DNA of 64,000 nucleotides from Ascarosepion bandense. Its lineage: Eukaryota > Mollusca > Cephalopoda > Sepiida > Sepiidae. Made by a program: the position numbers and the translations under genes. Shown one piece after another: positions 1 through 10,525 of this stretch. Where the stretch lies: NCBI GenBank assembly GCA_037127315.1, contig JBBBDQ010001156.1:2011001-2075000 (forward strand). Direction: 5' to 3'. The notes under the pieces are model-generated. The model worked only from the letters and a program-made list of their open reading frames with translations, was not told the origin of the DNA and did not search any database. The first letter of the stretch is position 1. The number at the start of each line of letters is the position of its first letter.

Positions 1-131
1 TTAGTTTTATTTAATGACACCTTTTAAGTTTTGTGCTGAATGACTGAGAACATACGAATTAGCTTACTTCATATAACTGTTTTCATCTGATTTTGAAATA
101 TGGTAAAATGAATTTTCGGGTTAAGGTTCTG
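1..131. other. Unassigned AT-rich sequence
   Basis: No ORF, repeat or element end was recognised here. Confidence 0.4.
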
Positions 132-890
132 ATAGGGTCGACAACCTTTTGGAGAGTGAGGCCCAAAAAGCTATGAAGAGACATGGAGTAGGGACAAACA
201 GGTATGGCTCCAGTGACATAGAGGAGACCTATGTTATTAAATATGTGAATACAATTTGGAAATAATTTGGAAATTATTTTCGATAACTTTTGCCTTGGAA
301 AACATATTTTGATTTTTTTCTTGTTTTTATTTACAAAAAAAGGAACTCTACCAGGAAGCGAAAAATTTCAAAGTTGCAGAAAATATTTCACCTCTTTCTC
401 AATCCAATAAAAAACAGATTTTTAAGGCATGAAAAAAAGAAAATATCTGACGGAAATTTTGCTAAAAAATATTACATCTTAAAAAGAAACGTTTCATAAA
501 TCAGTATTGAAAAAAAATTATTAAAATCAGTTGAAAACACTATTTTATGTTCATTTAAAAGTGCCTGCTCACGAAAGCAATTTCACAGAAAATGTAAAAG
601 TGAGGCCGTACGCTAATTTCGGCGATCCTTACTTAAATTTAAAAAAAATATTTCTTTTTACCTGAAGAATGTGTTTTATTTTTATTTTTTATTTAAAAAT
701 AAAAATAAAACACATTCTCCAAGTAAAAAGAAATAAATGTTTTAATTTCGATGCAATATATTCAGACTATCAACTGTCACTTTGGTTTGGTTTATCTATA
801 TTTATATCGTGTCCAGAGTAAGGTAGCGGGCCGGACAAGATTCACTCGAGGGCCGGATGTGGACAGTGGGCCAGGGGTTGCCGACCGCTG
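132..890. mobile_element. hAT-like non-autonomous element (MITE)
   Basis: The ends form an imperfect terminal inverted repeat. The left end (132-146) contains GGTCGACAACC and the right end (876-890), read on the minus strand, begins CAGCGGTCGGCAACC. The right flank is rich in GGGCCGG/CTCGAG words, a look I associate with hAT MITE ends. There is no transposase ORF; the interior is AT-rich and holds a strong hairpin at 650-734. No convincing 8-bp target duplication was found, so the exact ends are uncertain. It could instead be two unrelated remnants. Confidence 0.45.
650..734. repeat. 40-bp-arm hairpin inside the hAT-like element
   Basis: The left arm (650-689) and right arm (695-734) are reverse complements with two mismatches, around a 5-base spacer. 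The two differences (ACCTGAAG against ACTTGGAG) are transitions that still allow G-U pairing in RNA. It may be an internal palindrome of the MITE or a separate tiny element. Confidence 0.85.
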
Positions 891-1294
891 GGATAGAGAA
901 ATGTCTCAAGAAACCCATATTGAAGCGTTATGTACACGAGCGGACGTCTTTACTTAATGAGCTATGGTGTTCACCTTTAGTTGTGACGACAGAAAAGAGT
1001 AGCAGATGCAAAACAAAGGCTGCATGAAATTTGTGTGATTGAAAAGAGAGAAAAAGTAGGATGATTTTGTAATATATTCAGATATGTGGGGTTGACGCTT
1101 GCAAATCGTACTTTAACTTGTAAAAGAAGAGTTTTTTTAAATAAGTAGAAGCTTAACATACCATAACCAAATCACATGAATATATTTCATACAATGTATG
1201 GTTAGCTCGAATTTTTGTTTTCGATAATCACATGGGCCAACGACGCAGAAACAATAATCAATATTCATACGTTGTGAATATGTCATGCAGTGGT
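891..1294. other. Unassigned sequence
   Basis: Nothing recognisable; short chance ORFs only. Confidence 0.4.
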
Positions 1295-1477
1295 GTATAT
1301 ATATATATATATATATGGGGGTGTCTGCGGCTGTGTCTGTGCGTGATTGGATGTATTTATATATAAATATTATGTATGTCTAAATATTTGTATAGTATTG
1401 TTTTCTATATATATACATACCCGCTTATATATGTGTTTGTACATTTATTTACATTATATATTTTATATTCACACAGA

Positions 1478-1515
<38 letters not shown>

Positions 1516-1758
1516 AAAAAATAAGGCAGACACGTTGTTCCATGGTAAATTGGAGGTGTGGGCCTATTTCAGGCGAACCATCATAAGATTCAGTCTTGAT
1601 TTTCCAAAGAATTTTACACAATCGTATACTGTTTAAAAAAATAAACGCAAATCTACTCAAGTTAGCGCATCCTTAATATAATTCTTAGCGTTTACTGCAT
1701 AAAATAAACGAATCATTGAAAATAAGTTAGTCAGATAAGAAAAGAAAACAATTTTAAT

Positions 1759-1832
<74 letters not shown>

Positions 1833-1876
1833 TGTGTGTGTGTGTGTGTGTGTAAATATAAAGAATTCAAGGTTTG

Positions 1877-1916
<40 letters not shown>

Positions 1917-1940
1917 CGCACATATATATATATATATATG
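1295..1940. repeat. (TA)n and (TG)n microsatellite cluster
   Basis: Several dinucleotide tracts: (TA)n at about 1295-1316, 1481-1512, 1763-1800, 1881-1909 and 1922-1939, with (TG)n at 1801-1852 directly abutting a (TA)n. Intervening DNA is unassigned. Confidence 0.95.
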
Positions 1941-2034
1941 TATGATTGATTTTTAAAATATTTTTAGATTGTAAGATTTTTTTGAAAATAATGATGATTT
2001 CCTGATACAAGCGGATTCATACTTTTACCACTGT

Positions 2035-2097
<63 letters not shown>
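2035..2097. repeat. (GATA)n microsatellite
   Basis: About 15 uninterrupted tetranucleotide units. Confidence 0.97.
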
Positions 2098-2209
2098 GTT
2101 CAAAGTCGATACGTGATTGAGTAAGATCATCTCTACGATTCATAACTTAATAACGAAAGATTAATGATCATTGCCGTATCATAGATGTTATACATACATA
2201 TATATACAA

Positions 2210-3060
2210 TGGATACCTTTTCGTCTAAATTGCGCAAAAATGAAAATGACACTGACATTTCATTTTAACAGATATATTTACCGAAATTACAAAAACACAC
2301 TTGAAATAGTAAACAGTATATTTATTCACAAAATTAGCTTTAACATTTAAAATGTAGTCTCCAGACAAATTTGGAATCTTCTGCAACTCTTCTGCCCGTC
2401 TCCTTGTTTAAGTTGTGGAATTCAGCCGTAATCCTTGCTATCTGTTTATCTTTAGTTTGATAAGGAGTTATGTTCATTCGCGCCCCACCCATAATAATGA
2501 TAGGGGTTGCAATCCGGGGATTGAGGTGACAAAGATCTAAGGAGTGATGCCATCGCAGAAATTTTCTTAAAGTCATGACTTTGTTGTGTGACATAGTACA
2601 GAGTCTTGTTGTCAGATAAAGTGGCTTTCAACAGCTACCCTCTTGATGCAGAGCAACATTGCGTCCTTAAGTCACTTGACATAGGCCTCCGTGTCGAGTT
2701 TGGCACCCTCATCAACACATTCGGGAGTTCTTTTCTTATCAGAACGACTAGAGTGAGTTTGCCAATATACCGTACTTTCGTAATCACCATTAGACTCATC
2801 CAACTCTTTCCGAATCTTCTGCACTCTCATCTGCTTGACACCTAAACACTCTGAAATGTTCAACGCAAATGTCAAGAAGTACAGTATGCCATTTCCAAAT
2901 TTATGTCAGAACGAATTTCGTCATATTACTTCTTTCAATTTTTTTTTCGCAAACGGTGCCCAACTGACACGAATATAATGTGCAGTCGACAAAATCACAA
3001 CAAATAACGCGCATGCGCGAAATTAAAATTATAAAATGGCGTCAATTTACCCTTCGTAAC
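2210..3060 (-). mobile_element. Mariner-like DNA transposon remnant
   Basis: This is a decayed mariner element in minus orientation. The left edge shares words with the second mariner at 37.6 kb: a cgcaaaa block, then acattttaacagatat, then cttgaaat. The edges at about 2215-2235 and, on the minus strand, 3035-3058 both contain a TAAATTG plus CGC word, consistent with degenerate TIRs. The element is internally deleted (see the transposase entry). Boundaries are approximate. Confidence 0.65.
2340..2877 (-). pseudogene. Mariner transposase pseudogene, internally deleted
   Basis: Read on the minus strand, the first part (2875-2672) shows a helix-turn-helix-like segment followed by RSDKKRTPE, a stretch typical of mariner N-termini. 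It then jumps to EAYVK, losing part of the catalytic domain. Further on, QQDS..CHT (about 2610-2590) matches the motif around the second catalytic Asp. A frame-shifted PQSPDCNPYHYYGWG (about 2545-2495) matches the usual SPDLNPxDYYVWG around the third Asp. The tail ends ITAEFHNLNKET..R. At least two in-frame stops and two frame changes rule out function. Family assignment is from motif order only. Confidence 0.75.
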
Positions 3061-3416
3061 TTACACATGCATGCGTATGATAATTGATATATGTGTGTAG
3101 AGAATTATTCGCATACATTCAAGTACATTCATAATATTCTTTCTCAGTAACAATAAAAAAAAAATGGGAAATATTTTTTAAAATGTAATTGTACCTTCTG
3201 TTCGGCTCTCGAAAACAAAAGAAAAATATTTTCTCGAGAAGAATCGCCGAAGGCATCGGTAATCTCAGAACTAAGTAAACAGGAAGAACTATTTGGAATG
3301 AAGAGTAAAATGCAAATCGAGATTCAGTCCTCCAACGCAACCGACCTCAGCGCATGACAGTAGACCAGTAGAACTGGACTCCACTGTAGCAAGATCTGGG
3401 TTTTATTAGTGCTGCT
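3061..3416. other. Unassigned sequence
   Basis: Nothing recognisable between the mariner remnant and the first SINE-A. A 73-aa minus ORF here has no recognisable motif. Confidence 0.4.
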
Positions 3417-3427
3417 ACTATGTTTGG

Positions 3428-3736
3428 ATGTGCGTTGTGGTGCAGTGGATATCAGCTCGGAACGAGAAATCGGGGAGCCGAGTTCCAATTCAAGTTGAAT
3501 TCATTGCATTCACTTACTCGCAAATACCCTTGGAAAAGGTATTACTCCGTCTCTTCCTTCCAGTTATGGGTTAAATAACAGGACAGATTGGGTTCTATAG
3601 CCTTGGCTATCAACCAGTCTACCGCAGAAAGCAATGGCAACCTTCTGCGGGATAATGTTCTGCCCAGTCAGTTATGTCTCTTTCGAGATATGATCGCCCA
3701 AACGTGTATCATGTATGGCACTTAACTGACTGACTG
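3428..3736 (+). mobile_element. SINE-A, full length, with 11-bp target duplication
   Basis: A full tRNA-derived SINE. The head begins GATGTGCGTTGTGGTGCAG and contains a B-box-like GAGTTC(C/G)AATTC. The body carries the conserved words AACAGGACAGATTGGGTTC and GGCAACC. The 3' end is a (CTGA)n tail. It is flanked by identical 11-bp copies of ACTATGTTTGG (3417-3427 and 3737-3747), the signature of target-primed insertion. It serves as the reference copy for the other loci. Confidence 0.93.
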
Positions 3737-3965
3737 ACTATGTTTGGTCTTTAATCTTCTAATGTAGTACAATGTGCTCGTAAAGTCCATGTGTGGCTTG
3801 GTTTTTTCGTAACTTCTTTTCTCCAAATACAGCCGTGCTTACAAAAAACATATTAATTTACTCAATAACACTTAAGTCATTTTTTTTCTATAGGAAACTT
3901 CGATTTTGATTAAAGTTATGTAATAATCAGTTTTAAAATTTAAAGAAAATACAAAATGTAATGAA

Positions 3966-4047
3966 CTTCTTCTTCTTCTTCTTCGTCTTCTTCTTCTTCT
4001 TCTTCTTCTTCTTCTTCTTCTTCTTCTTCTTCTTCTTCTTCTTCTTC
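3966..4047. repeat. (TTC)n microsatellite
   Basis: Nearly perfect trinucleotide tract, immediately next to the 3' end of a minus-strand LINE fragment. Confidence 0.95.
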
Positions 4048-4051
4048 TCTA

Positions 4052-4435
4052 CCAGGACATTGACAATCGTAGCTCTCTACAATACCCTGTCCTTTGTAAC
4101 ACTTAATAAATTTTGTGTTTTAGGCATCCCTCCGATCCTCTGTTCTGCCATCCCATTTACTTAAAATCTCTGGGTATGTTATTCGTTGTTTTCCATTGTC
4201 CTTCAATCTGACCTGTATCAAATATTTCAAGCATTCTGCCCTCATTATTTACTCAAGAAATTTCAACTTTTTCTTTCTAATGTTAATTATAATTGCCCTT
4301 TTTGTTTCCATTTACTCTAAAATATGTTCTGTCCATGGGATTCTCATCCTCCTCCTGGAGAACCAATTTTCTGTTGTTTCAAGTCTCTTCGTCATCTATA
4401 AAGAGATTGTCAAACATTCACTGGTATATAAGAGA
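4052..4435 (-). mobile_element. LINE-K fragment (post-RT region)
   Basis: Collinear at nucleotide level with 12975-13900 and 33258-33600. Shared landmarks are the agctctc...ttttctgtc opening, the ATGTTCTGTCC block and TTGTTTC followed by a TCTCTTCGTCATC-like segment. It encodes remnants of the LINE-K segment downstream of the RT domain, with many stops. Heavily diverged. Confidence 0.6.
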
Positions 4436-4539
4436 ACACTAGTATTCTTTATTCTCCTTCTTCTTCTTATTATTATTATTTTATTGTTGTTGTTGTTGTT
4501 GTTCTCGTGTTGGAAATTTACGTAGTCAGTGGGAATTCT

Positions 4540-4765
4540 CTTTTTCAGGCATGTTGCTAAAAGATTCCTCACAACTTAAGACCTCTTCAGAGAATCCTTG
4601 CTGAGTAAATAATAGCTATTTTCTAAAGATATTCTGGTCAAAATTCCATTTCCATTTTTATCTCTGCCTTCTTACACTTTTCTAGGTGGTATTCCAAGTG
4701 TGCCTGTTACTACAGGAATTACTTTAACAACCATTCATCTCTTGATTCTTTCTTCTCCACTTTAT
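4540..4765 (-). mobile_element. LINE-M C-terminal fragment
   Basis: On the minus strand, near 4730-4680, the frame reads VKVIPVVTGTLGIPPR. This parallels the VVPVIVGALGMIKNG block of the adjacent, better-preserved LINE-M copy. Downstream frame pieces include LLFTQQGFSEEVLSCEESF. Stops are frequent. Short and diverged, so family assignment is moderate. Confidence 0.5.
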
Positions 4766-4773
4766 TTTTACAT

Positions 4774-5520
4774 ATTATTATTATTATTATGCAATTTTTC
4801 ATCATATTTCGATTTCTGCTTTGGTCTCACAACCAACCAAGTCTGCGGGGAGACCTAAGGCAGGTCGTGGCGTGTTGTTATGACTCCATTTCATGTTTTT
4901 CTATCTTCCCTCTCATCCCTAGCATTACATAGATAAAGTTTTCCTTAGTGTGTGGGCTGTACTTAATAAGACAATTTTTTGTATATCTCTTAAGCTGGGG
5001 TTTCCAGGGATTCTTTCAATGTGTTGTTTTGTTCCATTTTTTATCATTCCAAGTGCACCTACTATCACTGGCACAACTCTTGTTTTCAATTTCCACATTT
5101 TTTCTATTTCAATTTCCAGGTCTTTATATTTTGACAGTTTTTCAAATTCCTTGATTGCTATGTTACAATCCGCTGGACAAGCCATATCAATTAATAGACA
5201 AGTTTTCTCCTTCTGGTTTTTAATAATAATGTCTGGCCTGTTTGCTTCAATTTTTCTGCCTGTGTAGATGGTGTAATCCCATAGAATGGTTAGGTTACAT
5301 CTTCTATTTCTGTAACCGGTGCTGGGTGATGTTCATACCAGTGTTTGCCTACAGCTTTTCCATAATGTTTGCATATTGCCCAATGTAAATATTGCCCAAC
5401 TCTATCGTGGCGATTTTTATATTCGTTTGGGGCAAGCACAGAACAGCCTGAGATTAGGTGGTCTATTGTTTCTTGGTGTTTATCACAAAACCTGCATTTT
5501 GGATCCATATTATTATGCAT
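4774..5520 (-). mobile_element. LINE-M 3' end with (TAA)n tail
   Basis: The 3'-terminal part of a LINE in minus orientation, ending in a short (TTA)n tract at 4774-4791. The 3' UTR (about 4795-4920) recurs almost unchanged at 48200-48330. The coding part is described in the next entry. The 5' end is truncated at about 5520, where another (TTA)n begins. Confidence 0.8.
4925..5520 (-). pseudogene. LINE-M ORF2 C-terminus with one frameshift
   Basis: Minus-strand frame 1 (5520-5290) contains CRFCDKHQETIDHLISGC, a Cys/His-rich motif of the kind found at the C-terminal end of LINE polymerases. It is followed by EYKNRHDRVGQYLHWAIC. A frameshift near 5290-5280 moves the reading to another frame, which gives LTILWDYTIYTGRKIEANRP, IDMACPADCNIAIKEFEKL and IEKMWKLKTRVVPVIVGALG, ending TAHTLRKTLSM. 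This resembles a C-terminal domain common in invertebrate LINEs. The RT catalytic core is not present. Non-functional. Confidence 0.8.
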
Positions 5521-5536
5521 AATATTTGCCTGAAAG

Positions 5537-5538
<2 letters not shown>

Positions 5539-5587
<49 letters not shown>
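5539..5587. repeat. (TTA)n microsatellite, LINE tail
   Basis: Uninterrupted trinucleotide tract that forms the 3' tail of the following minus-strand LINE copy. Confidence 0.95.
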
Positions 5588-6110
5588 TTCTATGATTTCT
5601 GCTGTATACACATTTTCTTCCGGGACCCAATCACAGACCTAAGACCAGAAATGGCTTCATGATATTAGCCCCTAATCATTTTTATAAAAACTAGAGAAAT
5701 AAATAAATAGATCACATACATGTTACATAGATAAAAACCCTTCGTAACATATACCTACAATTATTTACATTTCTTTAAAACACGAACAAAAAACCTTCAG
5801 TGAGCCTATCACACCCTTTTCTAATTAATTAGAGGATTCCAACTCCAACTACAATTATTGATGCCGTCATGTGCCACATTCTTTAGATTTCTGCTTCCAG
5901 ATCATTGGGTTTTGATAGTTTTTTGAAGATTTTTAAATGTGCATTACAAACTTCTCGGACTGTTACCTCAATAAGAATACTGAGTATGTTTATGTCATTG
6001 ATCACGATGTCTGCGGGATAAGCTTTGATTGGTATGTGTTTATTGTAAAGTCCCATAAAATTGTTACAAATACTATCTATGCAATCTCCTTCTGTCTTAC
6101 GTCTTCTACT
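5588..6110 (-). mobile_element. LINE-M-related copy: ORF end plus 3' UTR
   Basis: On the minus strand the frame at about 6060-5840 reads ADIVIND...LKIFKKLSKPNDLEAEI, a stop, then RMWHMTASIIVVGVGIL. It is collinear with RPDIIIKNQ...EFEKLSKYKDLEIEIEKMW...VPVIVGALG at 5.2-5.0 kb. The 3' UTR (5588-5700) ends on the (TTA)n tract. That UTR recurs at 6187-6300 and 6765-6873. Confidence 0.65.
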
Positions 6111-6186
6111 TGTGTCTTCTTCTTCTTCTTCTTCTTCTTTTTCTTCTTCTTCTTCTTCTTCTTTTTCTTCTTCTTCTTCTTCTTAT
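6111..6186. repeat. (TTC)n tract
   Basis: Imperfect (TTC)n run ending in a short TTATTGTTATT. The apparent Ser/Leu/Phe ORFs here are repeat translations. Confidence 0.95.
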
Positions 6187-6300
6187 TGTTATTATTTCCT
6201 TAGGTTTCTGTCGTATACACATTTCCTTCCGGGTCTCAGCCAGAGACCTAAGATCAGAAATAGGCTTCGTGACATATTCTACTGATATTGTTTTGTAAAA
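6187..6300 (-). mobile_element. LINE-M-related 3' UTR, short copy
   Basis: About 110 bp matching 5588-5700 and 6765-6873. Shared words on the plus strand are TTTCTG, CTTCCGGG, AGACCTAAGA and CAGAAAT. It is severely 5'-truncated, as expected for abortive reverse transcription. Confidence 0.75.
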
Positions 6301-6357
6301 AAAAAAACTAAGATTTTTTAGATTTTTACTTTAGGACGAACCGTATGTTTTGTTGAC

Positions 6358-6371
6358 ATTATTATTATTAC

Positions 6372-6408
<37 letters not shown>

Positions 6409-6520
6409 TTGCGTCTTTCTGTAGAGCCTGAAAGATTGATTGATTAATTAATTCGTTTTTTACGGTTTATCAAACTTTTGCCGGTTATTGAAAGCCATAA
6501 ATATTCTTAAATTGTAACTA
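6358..6520 (-). repeat. (TTA)n plus short repeat D, copy 1
   Basis: A (TTA)n tract (6358-6410) is followed by about 100 bp whose core, GTTTTTTACGGTTTATCAA, recurs in inverse orientation at 24.82-24.89 kb. Probably another LINE 3' tail. Confidence 0.55.
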
Positions 6521-6715
6521 ATAGTAAATATGAAAAGGCTGAAGTTCAGGCTCCCTGATGGTTACCCAAATCGTTAAGCACCTGGTGAACCGCCGAAATT
6601 TTGTGTTAATAACAACAAAATTGAAGAAAATAGACTGCATGTAAATAATCATTTTCCACGTATTCTCTTTGAAGAAACTTGCCTAATTAACTGATTGCAA
6701 AATCCCTTGTCTCGT

Positions 6716-6717
<2 letters not shown>

Positions 6718-6764
<47 letters not shown>

Positions 6765-6990
6765 TCTTTTGATTTCTGTTGTTTTCAAATGACTTTCCGG
6801 GTCCCAATCAGAGATCTAAGTTCAGAAATGGCTTCATGACATTTACCATTGATCATTTTTGTAAAAAGAGTCTATGGAAACTTTTTCCGGTCAGTCCGAT
6901 GGCTCTAAATACAAATGAAACTATTGATGTTCTCATATATTTCTATGTTGATTTTTGCCTCGTGTGAGTTACCACCAAGTCTCAAGCAGA
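6718..6990 (-). mobile_element. LINE-M-related 3' end, third copy
   Basis: (TTA)n tail at 6718-6764, then the shared 3' UTR (6765-6873). Upstream on the minus strand a coding remnant reads IYMRTSIVSFVFRAIGLTGK, collinear with the MTASIIVVGVGIL part of the 5.8-kb copy. Confidence 0.6.
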
Positions 6991-7280
6991 GATTTCAAAG
7001 GACAAGTCTTTTTATAGAAAGATGCAAAACAGGTAATGTGTCATGTAATCTGAATAAAAAATGTCATTACGCTAAATGCACAGGGGTAACTATCTTCAAG
7101 ATGTGATAATTTGTCATGAGTATGCTTCTTTGCAATATAAATATTTTAAAGCTGACATGAATTTGATTTACATATCTATTTAATTTTTATGATATCATTC
7201 CTTGTGATCCAATCAAAACAACTTGAGACACCAAATGCTACTGGTTTTTATCCCTCGGGATCCTTGTATTTATTTATTCA

Positions 7281-7474
7281 CATCTACCGGCCTGTATATT
7301 CGATAAATCATATAAGAAAAATATGCGCTTATCCACAGGATTCAAACCTAACTTCGTTCCCCTAAAGAAATGAACGTCAGATTTAATGATAGTTTCGCTC
7401 AGATGGATAAAGGTTCAAATCCTGGCGGAGATTATTATCTAATAAGATTTATCGAATATACAGACCGGTAGATG
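7281..7474. mobile_element. 194-bp MITE with 29-bp TIRs
   Basis: The arms 7281-7309 and 7446-7474 are reverse complements with a single mismatch (start CATCTACCGG, end CCGGTAGATG). The 136-bp interior has no ORF but holds a tRNA B-box-like GGTTCAAATCC near 7411. No clear target duplication, so the superfamily is not assigned. Confidence 0.82.
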
Positions 7475-7569
7475 GAAATATTTATAATGTTTAATATATA
7501 AATAAAAACGGTTCATATACTCAAATATGGGTATTCATTAAAAATAACGTTTATCAATAAGTTAATATT

Positions 7570-7627
7570 TACACACACACACACACACACACACACTTAT
7601 ATATATATATATACATATATATATATA
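7570..7627. repeat. (CA)n followed by (TA)n
   Basis: Compound dinucleotide microsatellite. Confidence 0.95.
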
Positions 7628-7633
7628 ATTAGT

Positions 7634-7735
7634 TAATTAGTTAATTTTTGGTCATATTTAAGTTAGACTAGTACACAGTTGTATTAAAAAGTGCTCAATA
7701 CAATTATATTTTAGAAGTTTTTAATATTTCTAAAG
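7634..7735 (+). repeat. Dispersed repeat B, copy 1
   Basis: Shares an interrupted ~90-bp match with 10430-10525: TTTTTGGTCATA, then TTAG(A/G)CTAGTACA, AGTTG, and AATACAATTATATT. Both copies are in the same orientation. Origin unknown. Confidence 0.7.
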
Positions 7736-7972
7736 TCTGCTCTGTTTGACAAACAGCCCTGACAAGTGAGATCATACCGATTTTATCACGAAACTTTGAA
7801 ATCGGCATGAATTTTCTTTATTAAAAGAGATAGACTTTTGTACCCATCAACGCTCTATCTACATTTTGACATCGAGCACTTTAGGATAAAAAACTGCTTA
7901 CTAAATTACATTTTATCAGTAGTAATAGCCACTGAAAAATAACAACCTTAGCACTAAATGCTATAACAATTA

Positions 7973-7974
<2 letters not shown>

Positions 7975-8017
<43 letters not shown>
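7975..8017. repeat. (TA)n microsatellite
   Basis: Uninterrupted dinucleotide tract. Confidence 0.95.
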
Positions 8018-8018
<1 letters not shown>

Positions 8019-8635
8019 TGAAGCCATTGTCATATTGATGCTATAACATCAACTTCGATAGCGTGGACATCTGGTGCAAATAGTTGACAGACGGCCTTCA
8101 ATTCTAGCCTTTTACGCCCGACTCAAAAAAGAACATCGGAAAAGAAGAGATTAAAGGGTATTCTAAAATAAAACGTGGGGAAATGCAATATCAATATAAG
8201 CAGCTGTTAATCCAATGCCATGGACAGGAATCTCTGGAGATCTATTTTCAGAGACAGAGTAACAATCTTCGAATCCAAACGATCAGGAACAACGATGAAG
8301 TCGAAAACTAAAGACAACTGGAACAATAACTACTTTTCAATGTCGAAATAACTTTCCTACCAAAATCGGTCTTAATCGCCATCCTAGAGTTCAAAATCTC
8401 GACTGAGTGTGGCAAACAATACAAAAACATCAACGTTTGTCTTTATTTCTGAGATGAGGTTTTGTCAAAATTTACAGTAAAATAAAAGCTGCTCAACACT
8501 TCGCAGAAAATGAATACAATATGGGAACAAGAATGCTGAGAGCTAGAGAAAAATAAATAAAAACAGGATTATAATATGAGCACTGGTAAAAATGATTTCT
8601 GAGACATTAAATTTATAAGTCCCAAAAATTTATAC
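8018..8635. other. Unassigned sequence
   Basis: Moderate base composition and no repeats, but no ORF above 60 codons and no recognised element. Confidence 0.4.
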
Positions 8636-8735
8636 ACTGATACACGGCCCAGTTGGTAAAATCTTTGGTTGGACCCAGTGACTTGATAAAAAGAGTTGTG
8701 AGTTCAATACCTCGTTACAGAGACTTAAAATGATA
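8636..8735 (+). repeat. tRNA-like SINE head remnant
   Basis: An A-box-like CGGCCCAGTTGGTAAA (from 8646) is followed about 50 bases on by a B-box-like GAGTTCAATACC. The spacing fits a RNA polymerase III promoter of a tRNA-derived SINE. It is not related to SINE-A or SINE-B at sequence level. No clear body or tail was seen. Confidence 0.45.
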
Positions 8736-9190
8736 ATGATACATCTGGATGGGCATTACTTACGGAACTAGAACAATACAAACACCTTAAGGTCGGATAT
8801 GACTTTTCAAGTTTTCCTAACTCTTTTAACCATTAGCAATTTTTCTCCCTTTTTTAAGGATCCGGTCTCTTGTTCTTCTGTCAATTTACACAAATTCGTC
8901 AGGTAAGTGGCTTGCTGTTGTGCCATGTTTCTGCCCTACTTCAATTATAATTCGGGCGAAAAATCTGTCAGTCATCCGTATTTATCGATGATCACCTTTT
9001 CTATATTTTGTTTGAATTTTGATACTGGAAATTTTTTGCTTGTCATACTAATTGTTACTAAAAAAAAGATGGTAATATTGTACAATATTTTCCATTATTA
9101 TTTAAGAAAACAAGAATCTTTACATGATTAGTAAAATACCTTCTGAATACCTATGACAAATAACTACAAACGAGTTTTGAGTTTTACCCA
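8736..9190. other. Unassigned sequence
   Basis: No recognisable element; a 74-aa ORF at 8907-9131 lacks any motif. Confidence 0.4.
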
Positions 9191-9373
9191 TAGCATTTGT
9201 ACGAACGAGATGTGCGTTGTGGCGCAATGAATGTCGGCTCAGAACGTGAAATAGAAGGGCCGAGTACGAATTCCAAATAAATTCACTAAATTTACTTACG
9301 AGCAAATTCTTTTGGGAAAAGTACAAATTAATCTCTTCTCTCTTTTTGAATATCAGGACAGATTGAGTTCTAT

Positions 9374-9825
9374 CATCATCATCATCATCATCATTCTGCG
9401 GCCTCGGCCGAGATTCAAAATCTTGTCAGTAGCTGAATACTTGATGCTTCGCTAGAGCTACCAAGGGTGTTTTTATCGTGACACCATCACTAGATGGGTT
9501 GCCTACCACAGCTTAAGAGAGGCCCATTCACCCTCATTAAGAGAAGGATATCCCGCGCCAGTTTCCCAACCTGGTATTTTTTACAACCTCGCAGTAAAAA
9601 AGATATTATACATAAACTACTGCTTGTAGAAAACAGTAATTTTTGAAAATATTTTTTTTTTATCTTCTTGTTATAACGTCGGTAGGAACGCCTATTCCTC
9701 TTTTGTCATTAAAGATATTATACATAAACTACAGTTTGTAGAAAACAGTAATTTTTCAAAGGATTTCTTTATCTTCTTGTTATAACGTCGGTAGCAACGC
9801 CTATTCCTCTTTGGTCATTAAAGAT
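9374..9825. mobile_element. Unclassified 452-bp insertion inside SINE-A
   Basis: Flanked by a 12-bp duplication with one mismatch (ATTGAGTTCTAT at 9362-9373, ATTGCGTTCTAT at 9826-9837) that interrupts the SINE consensus exactly. The insertion starts with (CAT)n, which would be a (ATG)n tail if it is a minus-strand retroposon. It contains a tandem duplication at 9599-9821. No ORF. Confidence 0.75.
9599..9821. repeat. Two-unit 111-bp tandem duplication
   Basis: Units begin with AAAGATATTATACATAAACT at about 9599 and 9711 and end with TTTGTCATT or TTGGTCATT. A third AAAGATATT start follows at 9820. The units differ at roughly ten positions. Confidence 0.85.
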
Positions 9826-9981
9826 ATTGCGTTCTATAGCCTTGGTTGTCAACCAGTCTAGCGCAGATTAGAAATGGCAACCTATTGCGGGAAAATATTT
9901 TGTTAGTCTTGTATAGATCGAAAGAGACATGATCGCCGAAAAGGATATCACGTATGGCACTTAACTAGCTGATTTGTGCAA

Positions 9982-10429
9982 GGAGTTTTATTTCTTTACA
10001 TAAAATAAATGAAACCTGCATATTTAAACATTTGCAAAATGGCTTTTTAAATATTGGTCTTTTAATTCGATTTTAACCAATGAAACCTGTTGTATTTAGA
10101 TGTTTATTTAATTTGTATCCACCCTATAAAGCGTATAAGGACAAAATTCATCCAGGTCCTGGATATGACAATAAACGGCATTCGGCAGTATGGCGTATGA
10201 TTGGGAGACTTAGAGGAGCGTTGAACATCCTCTTAAATGCTGTTGTTCCAAGGTTCACACTAACCAAGGGTGGTAGCATCTGTTAGGGTCATAACTATAG
10301 AAATAGTTAACTCCCAAATTGATTTCAAACATTATGAAAGTAAAAAATAAATATTTATAGTAAATATTCCAGCAATATTATTTTGGAAAATAAAATATTA
10401 CCAGCAATACATTTTTGAATATATTATTT
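9982..10429. other. Unassigned sequence with a 68-codon ORF
   Basis: The ORF at 10080-10286 has mixed composition (includes PPYKAYKDKIHPGPGYDNK), but I recognise no domain and see no splice or promoter context. Probably chance or a decayed element. Confidence 0.3.
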
Positions 10430-10525
10430 AATTACTTAGTTTTTGGTCATAATAAAATTAGGCTAGTACAGAGTTGCATTAAAAAAAGTTTAATACAATT
10501 ATATTGTAGAACTTTTGTATATCTT
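10430..10525 (+). repeat. Dispersed repeat B, copy 2
   Basis: Second copy of the repeat at 7634-7735, direct orientation, about 80% similar by eye. Confidence 0.7.

Larger units (their letters stand above)
9208..9971 (+). mobile_element. SINE-A split by a nested insertion
   Basis: The SINE head and first half run 9208-9373 and the second half resumes at 9826 to the ACTAGCTGA end. An imperfect target duplication (ATTTGTACGA at 9195, ATTTGTGCAA at 9972; 8 of 10) bounds the SINE. The two halves are separated by the element at 9374-9825, so the SINE is the older insertion. Confidence 0.88.

Noticed and set aside
2340..2877. Intact mariner transposase
   Set aside because: Stops, frame changes and an internal deletion; only motif islands remain.
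10080..10286. Small host gene (68 codons, PPYKAYKDKIHPGPGYDNK)
   Set aside because: Composition looks protein-like, but no recognisable family, splice signals or conserved context; not distinguishable from chance.
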